From Buttiauxella agrestis (GTDB taxonomy: Bacteria > Pseudomonadota > Gammaproteobacteria > Enterobacterales > Enterobacteriaceae), in contig NZ_UIGI01000001.1 of assembly GCF_900446255.1 (NCBI RefSeq), positions 1,762,763 through 1,826,762 of the forward strand: a stretch of DNA of 64,000 bases, written 5' to 3'. Shown one piece after another: positions 26,722 to 36,194 of the stretch. Numbering within the stretch: position 1 is the stretch's first letter; every line of letters starts with the position of its first letter. The translations under genes were made by a program, and so were the position numbers. Under the pieces are notes generated by a model. That model worked only from the letters and a program-made list of their open reading frames with translations, did not search any database and was not told the origin of the DNA.

Positions 26722-26797
26722 TGGCTCCTCTGACTGGACTCGAACCAGTGACATACGGATTAACAGTCCGCCGTTCTACCGACTGAACTACAGAGGA
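26722..26797 (-). tRNA. tRNA-Asn (GUU)
   Basis: 76-nt tRNA with anticodon GTT and encoded CCA, identical to the copy at 19844-19919. In E. coli the equivalent asnT lies next to mtfA. Confidence 0.97.
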
Positions 26798-26897
26798 ATC
26801 GTTTGAACGAGGCAAATAGTATCGTGACGTTCAAAAAGAGTCAACGACAAAAATAACGCATTGATTCAAATGATTAAATTAAATCCAGATTGTCGAA

Positions 26898-27695
26898 TTA
26901 ATGCACCGTATTTCCACTGGATGCTGCTGTATTTTCACTCTCCCGCAAGCGTAACAACGGGTTCTGACCATAAAACTGGCAAAACCGTTGATAAAGTGAT
27001 GGGAAGCGTGGCGCGAATAGCTCAGGCGCACTGAAAAAATACTCTGACAACACGGCAAAACACTCAGCCGGTTCAGACGCAGCGTAGGCATCAATGCTGG
27101 CGGCGTTTTCACCCACCATGTCAATCTCATCCTGAATATTGCTCATGGCAGCATGGAGATCGTGTTCCCAGCCTGCGACCTCGCGTAACGCTATCAACGG
27201 AATGCCGCTGGCACGATCGCCATTGCGCATATCCAGTTTATGAGCCACTTCATGGAACACCAGGTTAAAACCGGAGGCGTCAAAAGAGTCCTGCACATCC
27301 AGCCAGTTCAGGACAATCGGGCCTTGCTGCCAGCTTTGCCCGGATTGCACAACGCGCTGGTTATGCACCAGGCCAATATCATCTTCCCATTCATCATCGA
27401 CAACAAATGGGGCAGGGTAGATGAGGATCTCGTGAAAACCGTCCAGCCACTCAATACCCAGTTCAAGTATGGGCAGGCAGAACAGAAGCGCGATACGCGC
27501 GCTTTTCAGCTCATCAAGCTCAAAACCCTGCAAAGGCACCAGGCGTTTTTGCTGCAAAAAACGATCGGCCAGTCGAACCAGTTTTTCTTGCTCGGCATGG
27601 GTGAGTGTTGCCAGAACTGGAATAGCTAAAGCCTGCTCCCACGGCAATGCCGTGACAGCGGATGAATCACTTGATTTCCAGGGCCACTTAATCAT
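26898..27695 (-). CDS. mtfA: Mlc-titrating factor MtfA (zinc peptidase)
   Basis: 265-residue cytoplasmic protein that binds the repressor Mlc and so affects ptsG; it also has metallopeptidase activity. The zinc motif HEVAHKLD (HExxH) lies near residues 149-156 with a downstream glutamate region ([15 protein letters not shown]). The start at 27695 gives exactly the E. coli length; the frame runs seven codons further upstream. Position next to tRNA-Asn is as in E. coli. Confidence 0.92.
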   Translation of the reverse strand: MIKWPWKSSDSSAVTALPWEQALAIPVLATLTHAEQEKLVRLADRFLQQKRLVPLQGFELDELKSARIALLFCLPILELGIEWLDGFHEILIYPAPFVVDDEWEDDIGLVHNQRVVQSGQSWQQGPIVLNWLDVQDSFDASGFNLVFHEVAHKLDMRNGDRASGIPLIALREVAGWEHDLHAAMSNIQDEIDMVGENAASIDAYAASEPAECFAVLSEYFFSAPELFAPRFPSLYQRFCQFYGQNPLLRLRESENTAASSGNTVH

Positions 27696-27983
27696 GTTGT
27701 TCGCTCGCAAAGTCATCTCTTGAACGGAAAACTACTATACCGTGACTGTGAAAGTGCCGCACTAATGTGGCACATGGCCGCGACCAGAACAGGTCCGCCT
27801 GAGAAGCCGATTATCGCGCTTTCTCTGTGACATTATTCAACCACTTACTGGCTTTTCGTTCAACGACGCGAGTCACAGGTTGATGCGAGAGAGGTAAATT
27901 ATTTCATTTGAGAATAATTTGATGGGAATTATATGTTTTTGTTATGGAATTAAAGTGGCTATTTGCGGAAGGTTAAAAGCAAA
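27696..27983. other. Intergenic region between mtfA and the porin terminator
   Basis: No gene is seen. It holds the mtfA promoter region and a weak long-range dyad (CTGTGAC near 27826 and GTCACAG near 27870) that I cannot assign. Confidence 0.4.
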
Positions 27984-28005
27984 AAAGCCTGCTTGCGCAG
28001 GCTTT
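27984..28005 (-). terminator. Terminator of the porin gene
   Basis: On the minus strand AAAGCCTGC and GCAGGCTTT pair around a 4-base loop, followed by a T-run. It lies about 30 bases after the porin stop codon. Confidence 0.85.
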
Positions 28006-28035
28006 AGAATTAACAAGCAACCATAGTAATCGAGA

Positions 28036-29178
28036 TTAGAACTGGTAAACCAAGCCAACACCTACAACGTCATCGGTGGAGATGCCGTTAGCTTTGTAGA
28101 AGGAGTCATCGTTATCCAGCAGGTTGATTTTGTAATCAACGTAGGTAGAGAAGTTTTTGTTGAAGTAGAAGTAAGAGCCAACAGAAACGTATTTAACCAG
28201 GTCTTTGTCATTCCAGTCGCTGTTATTAGAAACATCAGCCATCAAGTCCTTACCTTTAGATTGCAGGTAAGAAATCTCTGGGCGCAGGCCGAAGTCGAAC
28301 TGGTATTGCGCAGTCACTTCAAAGTTTTGAGTTTTGTTAGCAATACCGTAACTGCCGAATGGTGTCATGTTGCGAGTTTCAGCATACATAGCAGCCAGAT
28401 AAATATCGTTGGCGTCATACTTCAAACCTACGGTCCACACATCAGCAGTATCACCACCCGCCATCAGCGCGCCAGCACTACGAGCTTGCTCATTGGTACG
28501 GTCAGATGAAGCATATGCAGCGCCTGCACTGAAGCCCATGCCGAAATCATAAACTGTTGAAAGACCCCAGCCATCGCCATTCTGGAAGCGAACATCGCGG
28601 CCGTTGTTGGTGCCTTCCTGGTCTTCGTTTGCATTGGTACTTTCGTTATTGCCCTGATACTGCACAGCAAAACTCAAGCCTTCGACCTGGCCGAAGAAGT
28701 CGCTGTTACGGTAAGTGGCAACGCCGTTTGCACGGCCGGTCATAAAGTTGTCAGTCCAGGTGTAGGAGTCGCCACCGAACACTGGCAGCATATCTGTCCA
28801 GGCTTCAACGTCGTAGACCACGCCGTAGTTACGGCCATAATCAAATGAGCCGTAATCGCCAAATTTTAAACCAGCAAATGCCAGACGCGTAAATGCGCTA
28901 TTGCTGTTATCACCATCCTCGGTGTTATTAGCGAACATTTTGTATTCCCACTGACCATAACCCGTCAGTTCGGAAGTAATCTGTGTTTCACCTTTAAAGC
29001 CGATCTGGGTATAGGTACCGTCGCCGTCATTTCTGGCGTCGTCAGAGAACGTGTGACGAGCATCAACCTTGCCGTACAAATCGACTTTATTACCATCTTT
29101 ATTATAAATTTCTGCAGCGTTTGCAGCGCCCATTGCCAATAAAGCGGGAATCACTAATGCCAGTGCTGTTCTTTTCAT
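28036..29178 (-). CDS. ompS1: OmpC/OmpF-family general porin (OmpS1-like)
   Basis: 380-residue trimeric outer membrane porin. It has a signal peptide cut after AANA, mature start [23 protein letters not shown], 16-strand pattern with the constriction-loop motif PVFGGDSY, and C-terminal aromatic VGVGLVYQF for BamA recognition. Position beside drpB/yedJ/dcm corresponds to ompS1 (ompS) of Salmonella and to the broken yedS of E. coli. Sequence alone does not separate it fully from OmpC or OmpN, so the symbol rests on synteny. The long AT-rich upstream region suggests H-NS/OmpR-type silencing. Confidence 0.82.
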   Translation of the reverse strand: MKRTALALVIPALLAMGAANAAEIYNKDGNKVDLYGKVDARHTFSDDARNDGDGTYTQIGFKGETQITSELTGYGQWEYKMFANNTEDGDNSNSAFTRLAFAGLKFGDYGSFDYGRNYGVVYDVEAWTDMLPVFGGDSYTWTDNFMTGRANGVATYRNSDFFGQVEGLSFAVQYQGNNESTNANEDQEGTNNGRDVRFQNGDGWGLSTVYDFGMGFSAGAAYASSDRTNEQARSAGALMAGGDTADVWTVGLKYDANDIYLAAMYAETRNMTPFGSYGIANKTQNFEVTAQYQFDFGLRPEISYLQSKGKDLMADVSNNSDWNDKDLVKYVSVGSYFYFNKNFSTYVDYKINLLDNDDSFYKANGISTDDVVGVGLVYQF

Positions 29179-29678
29179 TTATCTATTCCTTTAAATCATA
29201 ATTATTATGAATGATGGGTTATTTAACGCCCTCAATAACCGCAATAATCTTATTACAGGTAGTTCCATTTATTTATAATTAAACATGTAACCGTGTTATT
29301 TGAAATAAGACAAAATGTTTCCTGATGATCTTTATGTATCTGATTGAAATTAATGGTTTAAATCTAATTTTAGGATGTGTCTGATATTTTTTATGCATAG
29401 TTGGAGAGATATGAATATAAAAATATAATTTATTTTAAAAGTTACTTTTTCACCCGGAGTGATTTATTTTTTATCTGAACTTTGAATTTGATTTTTTATA
29501 TTTAAGTTACGCTTTATAATTAATGTATCAGGTGTTAAATATTAATTTAACGCACGCCTGAATAATAATCAGATAGGGTTTTATTGTTAACGTTATGATA
29601 ATCAACATTATATGTTACATTTTTTAAGATTATTCCTAATAAAAAAGAGAATCCAGGGCTGTCAAAAAACGGCAAAAA
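29179..29678. other. AT-rich control region of the porin gene
   Basis: About 500 bases, very AT-rich, with no gene. Runs of A and T suit curved, H-NS-bound DNA, as known for ompS1 of Salmonella. Individual OmpR or LeuO sites cannot be called with confidence. Confidence 0.45.
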
Positions 29679-29694
29679 TGTGATAAAAATCACA
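29679..29694. promoter_or_regulatory. CRP site upstream of the drpB-like gene
   Basis: TGTGATAAAAATCACA has both perfect CRP half-sites (TGTGA-N6-TCACA). It is 53 bases upstream of the drpB-like start and about 500 bases from the porin gene. Confidence 0.75.
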
Positions 29695-29746
29695 CCAGGA
29701 AGATGGGATTCCATCGAAGAACAAAAGCTAAACAATTGAGAGAGTT

Positions 29747-29995
29747 ATGTCAGACGTTATGGATGCGAAACCAACCCGTACACCGGGTGGTAAATTGGCG
29801 CTGTGGTTGTTCTATGGATTCTGCCTGTATACGGTTTGGTCAGTATTACGATATTTTTGGGTGGTCAGTGATGTCACCGACGGCGATATGGGCTCGCTGG
29901 GTGGAAAACTGCTCGGTGCTTTGATGGGACTTTTGGTTCTTGGCTCCGTGGCGGCGCTATTAGGTTGGCTTGCCTGGTATACGCGCGCCCGGTAA
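29747..29995 (+). CDS. drpB: Small membrane protein, DrpB/YedR-like
   Basis: 82-residue protein with two membrane segments (about 17-37 and 55-75: LALWLFYGFCLYTVWSVLRYF and GALMGLLVLGSVAALLGWL). It occupies the position of E. coli yedR (drpB), between the porin gene and yedJ; DrpB is a non-essential cell-division protein. The assignment depends mainly on position and topology. The ATG has GAGAG upstream. Confidence 0.65.
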   Translation: MSDVMDAKPTRTPGGKLALWLFYGFCLYTVWSVLRYFWVVSDVTDGDMGSLGGKLLGALMGLLVLGSVAALLGWLAWYTRAR

Positions 29996-30098
29996 ATAAA
30001 TCGTGCCAAAGTGGATTGTTGTCGGCGTTGAACTTGCTAATTTTGTGATCCTGTACTCATATTAAGTACCGGGTCCAGCTGCGAAGTAAGGAGTACGT

Positions 30099-30803
30099 AT
30101 GCCGATAGCCCACTGGCAAGCGCGTTTTGAAGAGTATTTGCAACACAACTGGTTGCAGGACGATAAAGCCCATGACGTGGCTCATTTTCGTCGCGTATGG
30201 AAAACGTCACAACAGATTATGGAAACGACAGAAGCGGATCGCTTAGTCGTACTAACCGCCTGCTATTTCCATGACATCGTCAATTTGCCGAAGAACCATC
30301 CAGAACGGCATCTGGCATCTACCCAGGCCGCGCAAGAGACATTACGCATTCTGGACACCACTTTCCCTGATTTCCCGCACCATTTATATGATTCGGTGGC
30401 TCACGCCGTGCGTGCGCATAGTTTTAGCGCCGGAATCGTTCCTCAAACCCTTGAAGCAAAAATCGTGCAGGATGCAGACCGCCTTGAGTCATTAGGGGCG
30501 ATTGGCCTGGCGCGCGTTTTCTACACTTCTGGCGCACTCGGGCGCCCTCTGTTTGATAGCGAAGACCCGCTGGCTAACGGGCGTGAGCTTGATGACGCCA
30601 CTTACGCCCTGGATCATTTCCAGAAAAAGCTCCTGAAATTACCAGAGACTATGCAAACCGAGGCGGGGCGAGTGCTTGCCCGTTATAACGCCGATTTTTT
30701 AGTGAGTTACATGGCTAAGTTGTGTGCTGAACTGAAAGGCGATTACTGCGGTATTGAGCAAGAAGTCATGCAGCAATTTTCATCCCAGAAACATTCCTCA
30801 TAA
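30099..30803 (+). CDS. yedJ: HD-domain phosphohydrolase YedJ
   Basis: 234-residue cytoplasmic metal-dependent phosphohydrolase of the HD superfamily. The metal ligands are visible as H...HD...[23 protein letters not shown] and later [13 protein letters not shown]. The substrate is not established. ATG at 30099 has TAAGGAG upstream. It precedes dcm as in E. coli and Salmonella. Confidence 0.9.
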   Translation: MPIAHWQARFEEYLQHNWLQDDKAHDVAHFRRVWKTSQQIMETTEADRLVVLTACYFHDIVNLPKNHPERHLASTQAAQETLRILDTTFPDFPHHLYDSVAHAVRAHSFSAGIVPQTLEAKIVQDADRLESLGAIGLARVFYTSGALGRPLFDSEDPLANGRELDDATYALDHFQKKLLKLPETMQTEAGRVLARYNADFLVSYMAKLCAELKGDYCGIEQEVMQQFSSQKHSS

Positions 30804-30912
30804 AAACGTCGTATTAAGAGAAAAGGGATGCCCGCGATACTGGCGGGCCGATCTCATTCTCTCTGGGTCAAATCAGTGATAGAGTGACACTCTTTTTTCC
30901 CGAATATGGTTC

Positions 30913-32325
30913 ATGATGAACGACTTCGACGCGATTGCCGAACAACTCTCTCAACAATCTCTGCGCCAGCAACAACAGCAACTGGAAGAAGACTCTGCGT
31001 TAGTGTCCCGCATTCTGGAAATTTATGACCAGAAAACCGTGGCGCATCATTTGCGTCAGGTCAGCGGTGACTGGACTCGTGAATCGCTCAATCGTTGGGT
31101 TAACCGAAAATCATCCCCGCGTGTGCTGACCGCCGCCGAAAATGAAATGCTGCAAAATATGTTGCCGCCACCTCCTGCTCATCACGGGAAATATGCATTT
31201 AAATTCGTTGATTTGTTTGCCGGAATTGGCGGGATTCGCAGCGGGTTTGAAGCGATTGGCGGGCAATGCGTCTTTACCAGCGAATGGAACAAACATGCGG
31301 TGCGTACCTATAAAGCCAACTGGTATTGCAACCCGGAAAGCCATCAATTTAACCAGGATATCCGCGATGTCACACTGAGTAATCGTGACGATGTCAGCGA
31401 TGAACAAGCCGCCGCGCATATTCAGTCAACCATGCCGGATCACGATGTCCTGCTGGCGGGATTCCCATGCCAGCCATTTTCACTGGCCGGGGTGTCAAAG
31501 AAAAATGCTTTAGGCCGCGCACATGGTTTTGCCTGTGAAACGCAAGGCACCTTGTTTTTCGATGTCGCTCGCATTATTGATGCAAAACGCCCGGCTATTT
31601 TTGTCCTGGAGAACGTTAAAAATTTAAAAAGCCACGATAAAGGCAATACTTTCCGCATCATTATGGAGACGCTCGATAGCCTGGGTTATGAGGTGGCAGA
31701 TGCAGCGATAATGGGTGCGGGTGATCCAAAGATTATCGACGGTAAAAATTTCCTGCCGCAGCATCGTGAGCGCATTGTGCTGGTAGGTTTCCGTCGCGAT
31801 CTCAATCTACATAAAGAATTCACACTCACGAAGATCAATGAACTGTATCCGCAACGCCGCCCGACGTTTGGTGAATTATTGGACCCGACTGTTGATGCGA
31901 AATACATTCTGACCCCGACGCTATGGAAGTACCTTTATTATTACGCCAAAAAACACCAGGCGAAGGGCAATGGTTTTGGCTACGGTCTGGTAGACCCGAC
32001 AAATCCGGCGAGTGTCGCACGCACGTTGTCCGCCCGATATTACAAAGACGGCGCTGAAATTCTCATCGATCGTGGCTGGGATAAATCGCTCGGTGAAGAA
32101 GATTTTGATAATGCTGATAACCAGTTGCGTCGTCCGCGCCGTTTAACGCCGCGTGAATGCGCGCGCTTAATGGGTTTTGAAGCAGTGCAGGGGAATTCCT
32201 TCCGTATTCCAGTATCGGATACACAGGCTTATCGGCAGTTTGGTAATTCAGTGGTGGTGCCTGCATTTGCGGCGGTTGCCAAATTACTGGAGCCCACAAT
32301 TAAACTCGCCGCTAAAAAGCGTTAA
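30913..32325 (+). CDS. dcm: DNA-cytosine methyltransferase Dcm
   Basis: 470-residue C5 methyltransferase that modifies the inner cytosine of CCWGG. Conserved motifs appear in order: [15 protein letters not shown] (I), [11 protein letters not shown] with the catalytic cysteine (IV), FVLENVKNL (VI), [13 protein letters not shown] (VIII), the target recognition region, and [11 protein letters not shown] (X). The N-terminal 80 residues differ most from E. coli Dcm. Two adjacent ATG codons are possible starts. The usual overlap with vsr is missing here, because another gene lies between. Confidence 0.95.
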   Translation: MMNDFDAIAEQLSQQSLRQQQQQLEEDSALVSRILEIYDQKTVAHHLRQVSGDWTRESLNRWVNRKSSPRVLTAAENEMLQNMLPPPPAHHGKYAFKFVDLFAGIGGIRSGFEAIGGQCVFTSEWNKHAVRTYKANWYCNPESHQFNQDIRDVTLSNRDDVSDEQAAAHIQSTMPDHDVLLAGFPCQPFSLAGVSKKNALGRAHGFACETQGTLFFDVARIIDAKRPAIFVLENVKNLKSHDKGNTFRIIMETLDSLGYEVADAAIMGAGDPKIIDGKNFLPQHRERIVLVGFRRDLNLHKEFTLTKINELYPQRRPTFGELLDPTVDAKYILTPTLWKYLYYYAKKHQAKGNGFGYGLVDPTNPASVARTLSARYYKDGAEILIDRGWDKSLGEEDFDNADNQLRRPRRLTPRECARLMGFEAVQGNSFRIPVSDTQAYRQFGNSVVVPAFAAVAKLLEPTIKLAAKKR

Positions 32326-32340
32326 CCAGTTTTGTGATTA

Positions 32341-32383
32341 ATTAATGGGGCGTGTAGGGCTAACGCCAACTCGACCCATTAAT
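32341..32383. terminator. Inverted repeat between dcm and the secreted-protein gene
   Basis: ATTAATGGG (32341-32349) and CCCATTAAT (32375-32383) are perfect 9-bp arms. Lying between two convergent genes, it probably ends both transcripts. Confidence 0.5.
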
Positions 32384-32384
32384 C

Positions 32385-32903
32385 TCAATTTCCACGCTTT
32401 AAACTATTTTTCTCAATGCTGATGCCATAACGCGCAGTCATAATACCGGTCTGGAACTCCATCGTTTTGATTTGCGCATAAGCGTCACTATCGTCTTTCG
32501 CTTCCATGTCCAATAATTGTGCACTCAGTGCCTTAACTAACTGGTCGCTATTACCTTTGCGCTCATAGTCAGCGCCTTCGAGGCAGGAGATGGCAGCCAG
32601 TCGGTCAAATAGTTGCAAATCCTCAGACAGAAAGGCTGTTTCGGTGACTTTCGTCCCGGTCATATGTGACCAATGACGGAGGATTTCGCCCCGAAACTGC
32701 TTTGGTGCAACGGTTTTGCAACTTTTAACCACGTCGGAACCGAGATTCGAGCTTTGCAAAGACGTCACAGATTCACCCTTCGATACCGCCTTCCAACTTG
32801 AGACGTAATTCTGGGTGATATTATTTTCCGCTTTAACGGCGTTACTATTGAATATGCCACTCAGCAGTAATACTGGAATAAATAATGTTTGATGTTTTTT
32901 CAT
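32385..32903 (-). CDS. Secreted hypothetical protein between dcm and vsr
   Basis: 172-residue protein I do not recognise. A signal peptide is clear (MKKHQTLFIPVLLLSGIFNSNAVKA, cut before ENNIT). The mature part of about 147 residues has two cysteines (VVKSCKTVAP and AAISCLEGAD), which could form a disulfide, and is mostly helical. Its strand is opposite to dcm and vsr, and it separates two genes that normally overlap. A periplasmic role is inferred from the signal peptide. A lysozyme-inhibitor or Rap-like immunity fold is possible but not shown. Confidence 0.7.
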   Translation of the reverse strand: MKKHQTLFIPVLLLSGIFNSNAVKAENNITQNYVSSWKAVSKGESVTSLQSSNLGSDVVKSCKTVAPKQFRGEILRHWSHMTGTKVTETAFLSEDLQLFDRLAAISCLEGADYERKGNSDQLVKALSAQLLDMEAKDDSDAYAQIKTMEFQTGIMTARYGISIEKNSLKRGN

Positions 32904-33200
32904 TTTTTTCTTAAACAGGCATCAATGATGACGGGGTTTTTACATGTTCACAAATTAATGTCATTGATGTTAACAATTGAAATTTATCTGCTGCATAATA
33001 AAGCTTTCTGAATATAGAGTGCCATTTTACATTCGCTGAGAAAAGTTGAAATTATTACAAGTGCAAATGCGCAATGACTAATTAATAAGGCATTACTAAT
33101 TGATACAGTATGTTAGAAGAAACAGGAGTTTTGACTAATAGCCAAAAAAATACATAATTAGTTTTCCTGCGACTGATCGATATTTTATTGGAGGGAGTTA

Positions 33201-33701
33201 ATGGTCGATGTACACAGTAAAGCCGTACGCAGCAAAAATATGCGTGCCATTGCGACTCGCGACACGGCCATTGAAAAGCGACTCGCGGGCTTATTAACGG
33301 AGTGCGGGTTTTCCTTTCGGGTTCAGGATACAACCCTGGCAGGGCGGCCCGATTTTGTCATTGATGAACACTATTGTGTTATCTTCGCTCACGGCTGTTT
33401 CTGGCACCATCATCACTGTTATCTCTTCAAGGTTCCCGCCACGCGTACCGAGTTCTGGCTGGAAAAAATCGGCAAAAATGTCGAGCGTGATAAACGCGAT
33501 ATCCAGCGTTTATTAAGTGAAGGCTGGCGAGTCTTGCTGGTGTGGGAATGTGGCCTGCGTGGGCGAGTAAAACTCAGCGATAGCGATTTGGCTGAACGGT
33601 TAGAAGAGTGGATTTGCGGCGGCGGAAATTATGCGCAAATTGATAGTCAGGGGATCCGGTCGATAGATGAAAACGGGTGGCAAGCGCCACCCGAAAACTG
33701 A
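33201..33701 (+). CDS. vsr: Very short patch repair endonuclease Vsr
   Basis: 166-residue endonuclease that nicks beside T:G mismatches formed by deamination of Dcm-methylated cytosine. The N-terminus HSKAVRSKNMRAIATRDTAIEKRLAGLL, the catalytic RPDFVIDE, and the zinc-site segment HGCFWHHHHCYLFKVPATRTEFW match the family. ATG at 33201 has TTGGAGGG upstream and needs its own promoter, since dcm is 875 bases away. Its stop abuts that of convergent yedA. Confidence 0.95.
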   Translation: MVDVHSKAVRSKNMRAIATRDTAIEKRLAGLLTECGFSFRVQDTTLAGRPDFVIDEHYCVIFAHGCFWHHHHCYLFKVPATRTEFWLEKIGKNVERDKRDIQRLLSEGWRVLLVWECGLRGRVKLSDSDLAERLEEWICGGGNYAQIDSQGIRSIDENGWQAPPEN

Positions 33702-34619
33702 TTACTTCTCTGCCTCACACGCCGTCACTACCGGCTTTGGGGGCAACAGATATTTCCCCAGCGTGACCAGCACAACGGCAAAAATAATCACCCCAAGCGC
33801 CAGCCATTCGACAGGTGACAAACTCTCCCCGGCAAATCCGGTTCCCAGCAATACCGCAACTACCGGGTTGACGTAGGCGTAGCTGGTTGCCACCGCAGGT
33901 GCCACATTACGAATCAGATACATATAAGCGCTGATGGCAATGATCGAACCGAATAAAGAGAGATAAGCTACGGCCATAAAACCAGCTGGTGTCGGCATGG
34001 CGGTCAGACGCTCCCCGGTTAGCGCAGAAGCAGCCAGCAGCACAATGCCAGCTGCGAGCATTTCCACCGCACCGGCCATCAGTCCTGTTGGCAATTCAAT
34101 GCGCGAACCGTATACCGAACCGAATGCCCAACTCAGTGAGCCTATCAGAATCAACAGCGCCCCCCACGGATTGCCGCTCAGGTTTCCGCCGCTGTTGAGC
34201 AGCACGATGCCGCCCAGACCAACGGCGATGCCCAGCCATTCCAGTTTACGGGTTTGAATGCCGAACAAACGACTAAAGCACAAGGTGAAGAGGGGAACGG
34301 TGGCGACCATCACGGCCGCAATACCGGAAGGTACATGCTGGTGTTCTGCGACAGTCACAAAACCGTTGCCGACTGCCAGCAACAACACGCCAATCAATGC
34401 GGCGTTAAGCATGGGGCGCAGGGCAGGTAATTTGTGTCCACGTAATAACAAAACGCTCATCAGCAACACACCGGCGACCATAAATCGCACGCCCGCCATC
34501 ATAAACGGCGGCCAGCTCTTCACGCCGATGGCGATGGCAAAATAAGTAGAACCCCAGATGATATATAACGCAAAAAGTGCAGCAACCAGCGGCAACAATT
34601 GACCCGAACGAACGCGCAT
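33702..34619 (-). CDS. yedA: EamA/DMT family transporter YedA
   Basis: 305-residue inner membrane protein with ten predicted membrane segments in two EamA repeats (LLPLVAALFALYIIWGSTYFAI at the start; WGALLILIGSLSWAFGSVYGSR opening the second). It is a drug/metabolite transporter family exporter of unknown physiological substrate. Position and sequence match E. coli yedA. Confidence 0.93.
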   Translation of the reverse strand: MRVRSGQLLPLVAALFALYIIWGSTYFAIAIGVKSWPPFMMAGVRFMVAGVLLMSVLLLRGHKLPALRPMLNAALIGVLLLAVGNGFVTVAEHQHVPSGIAAVMVATVPLFTLCFSRLFGIQTRKLEWLGIAVGLGGIVLLNSGGNLSGNPWGALLILIGSLSWAFGSVYGSRIELPTGLMAGAVEMLAAGIVLLAASALTGERLTAMPTPAGFMAVAYLSLFGSIIAISAYMYLIRNVAPAVATSYAYVNPVVAVLLGTGFAGESLSPVEWLALGVIIFAVVLVTLGKYLLPPKPVVTACEAEK

Positions 34620-34794
34620 ACTTCCTCACGACAAATTAGCGATAAGACTAATAGTTAACGTCAAAAGTATCTTTCTTGCGAGGTTTTTACTTGTTTAAAA
34701 AATGTTAATTTTTATTGACATAGGGCTTCGTTTTTCCCAGGGCGATTTTTGTTCCATACTGTCAGGCAGACAAACAAAAAAGGATGTTCATTAA

Positions 34795-35709
34795 ATGGCT
34801 GGAAGTAGCTTATTGACGTTGCTGGATGATATCGCAACCTTGCTGGACGATATTTCAATGATGGGGAAACTGGCGGCAAAGAAAACCGCCGGGGTATTGG
34901 GCGATGATTTATCGCTCAACGCGCAACAAGTTTCAGGCGTGAGAGCCAATCGGGAACTCCCCGTGGTCTGGCGAGTGGCGAAAGGGTCGTTTCTCAATAA
35001 ACTGATCCTCGTGCCTCTGGCTCTGATTATCAGTGCCTTTGCGCCATGGGCTATCACGCCTTTATTGATGATTGGTGGTGCATTTCTTTGTTATGAAGGC
35101 GTGGAGAAGGTCATGCACACTCTGTATGCGCGCAAACATAAAGAAACGCCTGAAGAACGGCAAAAACGCCTGGATGAGATAGCCGCTCAGGACCCAATGG
35201 TTTATGAAGGCGATAAAGTAAAAGGCGCGATTCGCACCGACTTTATTCTTTCGGCTGAGATTATCGCCATCACGTTAGGCATCGTGGCGCAGGCACCGCT
35301 CCTCAATCAGGTGCTGGTATTGTCCGGGATAGCGATTGTGGTTACGGTCGGCGTGTATGGCATCGTGGGGATTATCGTGAAACTCGATGATCTGGGCTTC
35401 TGGCTGGTCGAGAAGACCTCGGTTATCGCGCGCGGTATCGGAAAAGGATTATTGGTGCTCGCACCCTGGCTGATGAAGTTTTTGTCAGTGGTGGGCACGC
35501 TGGCGATGTTTTTAGTCGGCGGTGGCATTCTGGTTCACGGCATTCCGGTTCTCCATCATGCCATTGAAAACTGGACCGGGCAGATGGGCGGCGCGGTTCA
35601 TTTACTGGGGCCAACCGTGGCGAATCTGGTGATTGGTTTTATCATCGGCGCGATTGTGCTGGCAGTGGTTAATGGTATCGGGCGTCTGCGCGGCAGCACA
35701 GTTCACTAA
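34795..35709 (+). CDS. yedI: DUF808 membrane protein YedI
   Basis: 304-residue membrane protein. The N-terminus [38 protein letters not shown] is the DUF808 signature, followed by several hydrophobic segments. The function is unknown. ATG at 34795 follows AAAAGGATG. Synteny with E. coli yedI-yodC-dgcQ is kept. Confidence 0.93.
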   Translation: MAGSSLLTLLDDIATLLDDISMMGKLAAKKTAGVLGDDLSLNAQQVSGVRANRELPVVWRVAKGSFLNKLILVPLALIISAFAPWAITPLLMIGGAFLCYEGVEKVMHTLYARKHKETPEERQKRLDEIAAQDPMVYEGDKVKGAIRTDFILSAEIIAITLGIVAQAPLLNQVLVLSGIAIVVTVGVYGIVGIIVKLDDLGFWLVEKTSVIARGIGKGLLVLAPWLMKFLSVVGTLAMFLVGGGILVHGIPVLHHAIENWTGQMGGAVHLLGPTVANLVIGFIIGAIVLAVVNGIGRLRGSTVH

Positions 35710-35800
35710 CTATTTGCGACAATTTGCTTGTTTCGCCAGGCAAAATCCCAGGACCTTGTCTATAACTGTAGAAGTTTTCACCCTGATACAGGAGGCGGTT

Positions 35801-35980
35801 ATGGTCTTTGTGGTCAGCGATGAAGTCCAACCTAAGAATGGTGGCCCAAGGATGATTGTTACCGGGTTTTCCAGCGGTATGGTGGAGTGTCGTTGGTATG
35901 ATGGATATGGTGTTCAGCGTGAGGCTTTCCGAGAGGATGATCTTGCCCCACTGGTAACAGGGGGCAGCCCGCAAGGATAA
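35801..35980 (+). CDS. yodC: Small protein YodC (DUF2158)
   Basis: 59-residue protein matching E. coli YodC across its length (GGPRMIVTGFSSGMVECRWYDGYGVQREAF). Function unknown. The start at 35801 has ACAGGAGG eight bases upstream; the frame stays open upstream into yedI, but that part overlaps yedI and is not coding. Confidence 0.9.
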   Translation: MVFVVSDEVQPKNGGPRMIVTGFSSGMVECRWYDGYGVQREAFREDDLAPLVTGGSPQG

Positions 35981-35985
35981 CCCTG

Positions 35986-36016
35986 AATCGCCCGGTCAAT
36001 GACCGGGCGATTTTAT
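35986..36016 (+). terminator. Terminator of yodC
   Basis: AATCGCCCGGTCA (35986-35998) and TGACCGGGCGATT (36000-36012) form a long stem with a minimal loop, followed by TTTATTTT. Confidence 0.9.
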
Positions 36017-36194
36017 TTTCAGATGTCCGTGCATTTTGATAGTAATATAGTTTCCATGAATATATTTACCCTTAGCGATAATCCTGAGTGTTAATGTATT
36101 ATTTCTCGATTGAATAACCGTCCATGTCGGCTAAATCAGGGATTGGGCTGGGGTAAATGGCTTCTGGGTGATAGCGGTTTCAGGGAGTGTGTCA

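Larger units (their letters stand above)
26683..26801. repeat. 119-bp direct repeat, copy 2 (tRNA-Asn plus terminator)
   Basis: Identical to 19805-19923 and in the same orientation; about 6.9 kb lies between the copies. Homology stops abruptly on both sides. Confidence 0.9.

Noticed and set aside
19805-26801. Integrative element between the tRNA-Asn copies
   Set aside because: No integrase, excisionase or phage gene lies between them, and the repeats are complete tRNA units, not short attachment-site ends.
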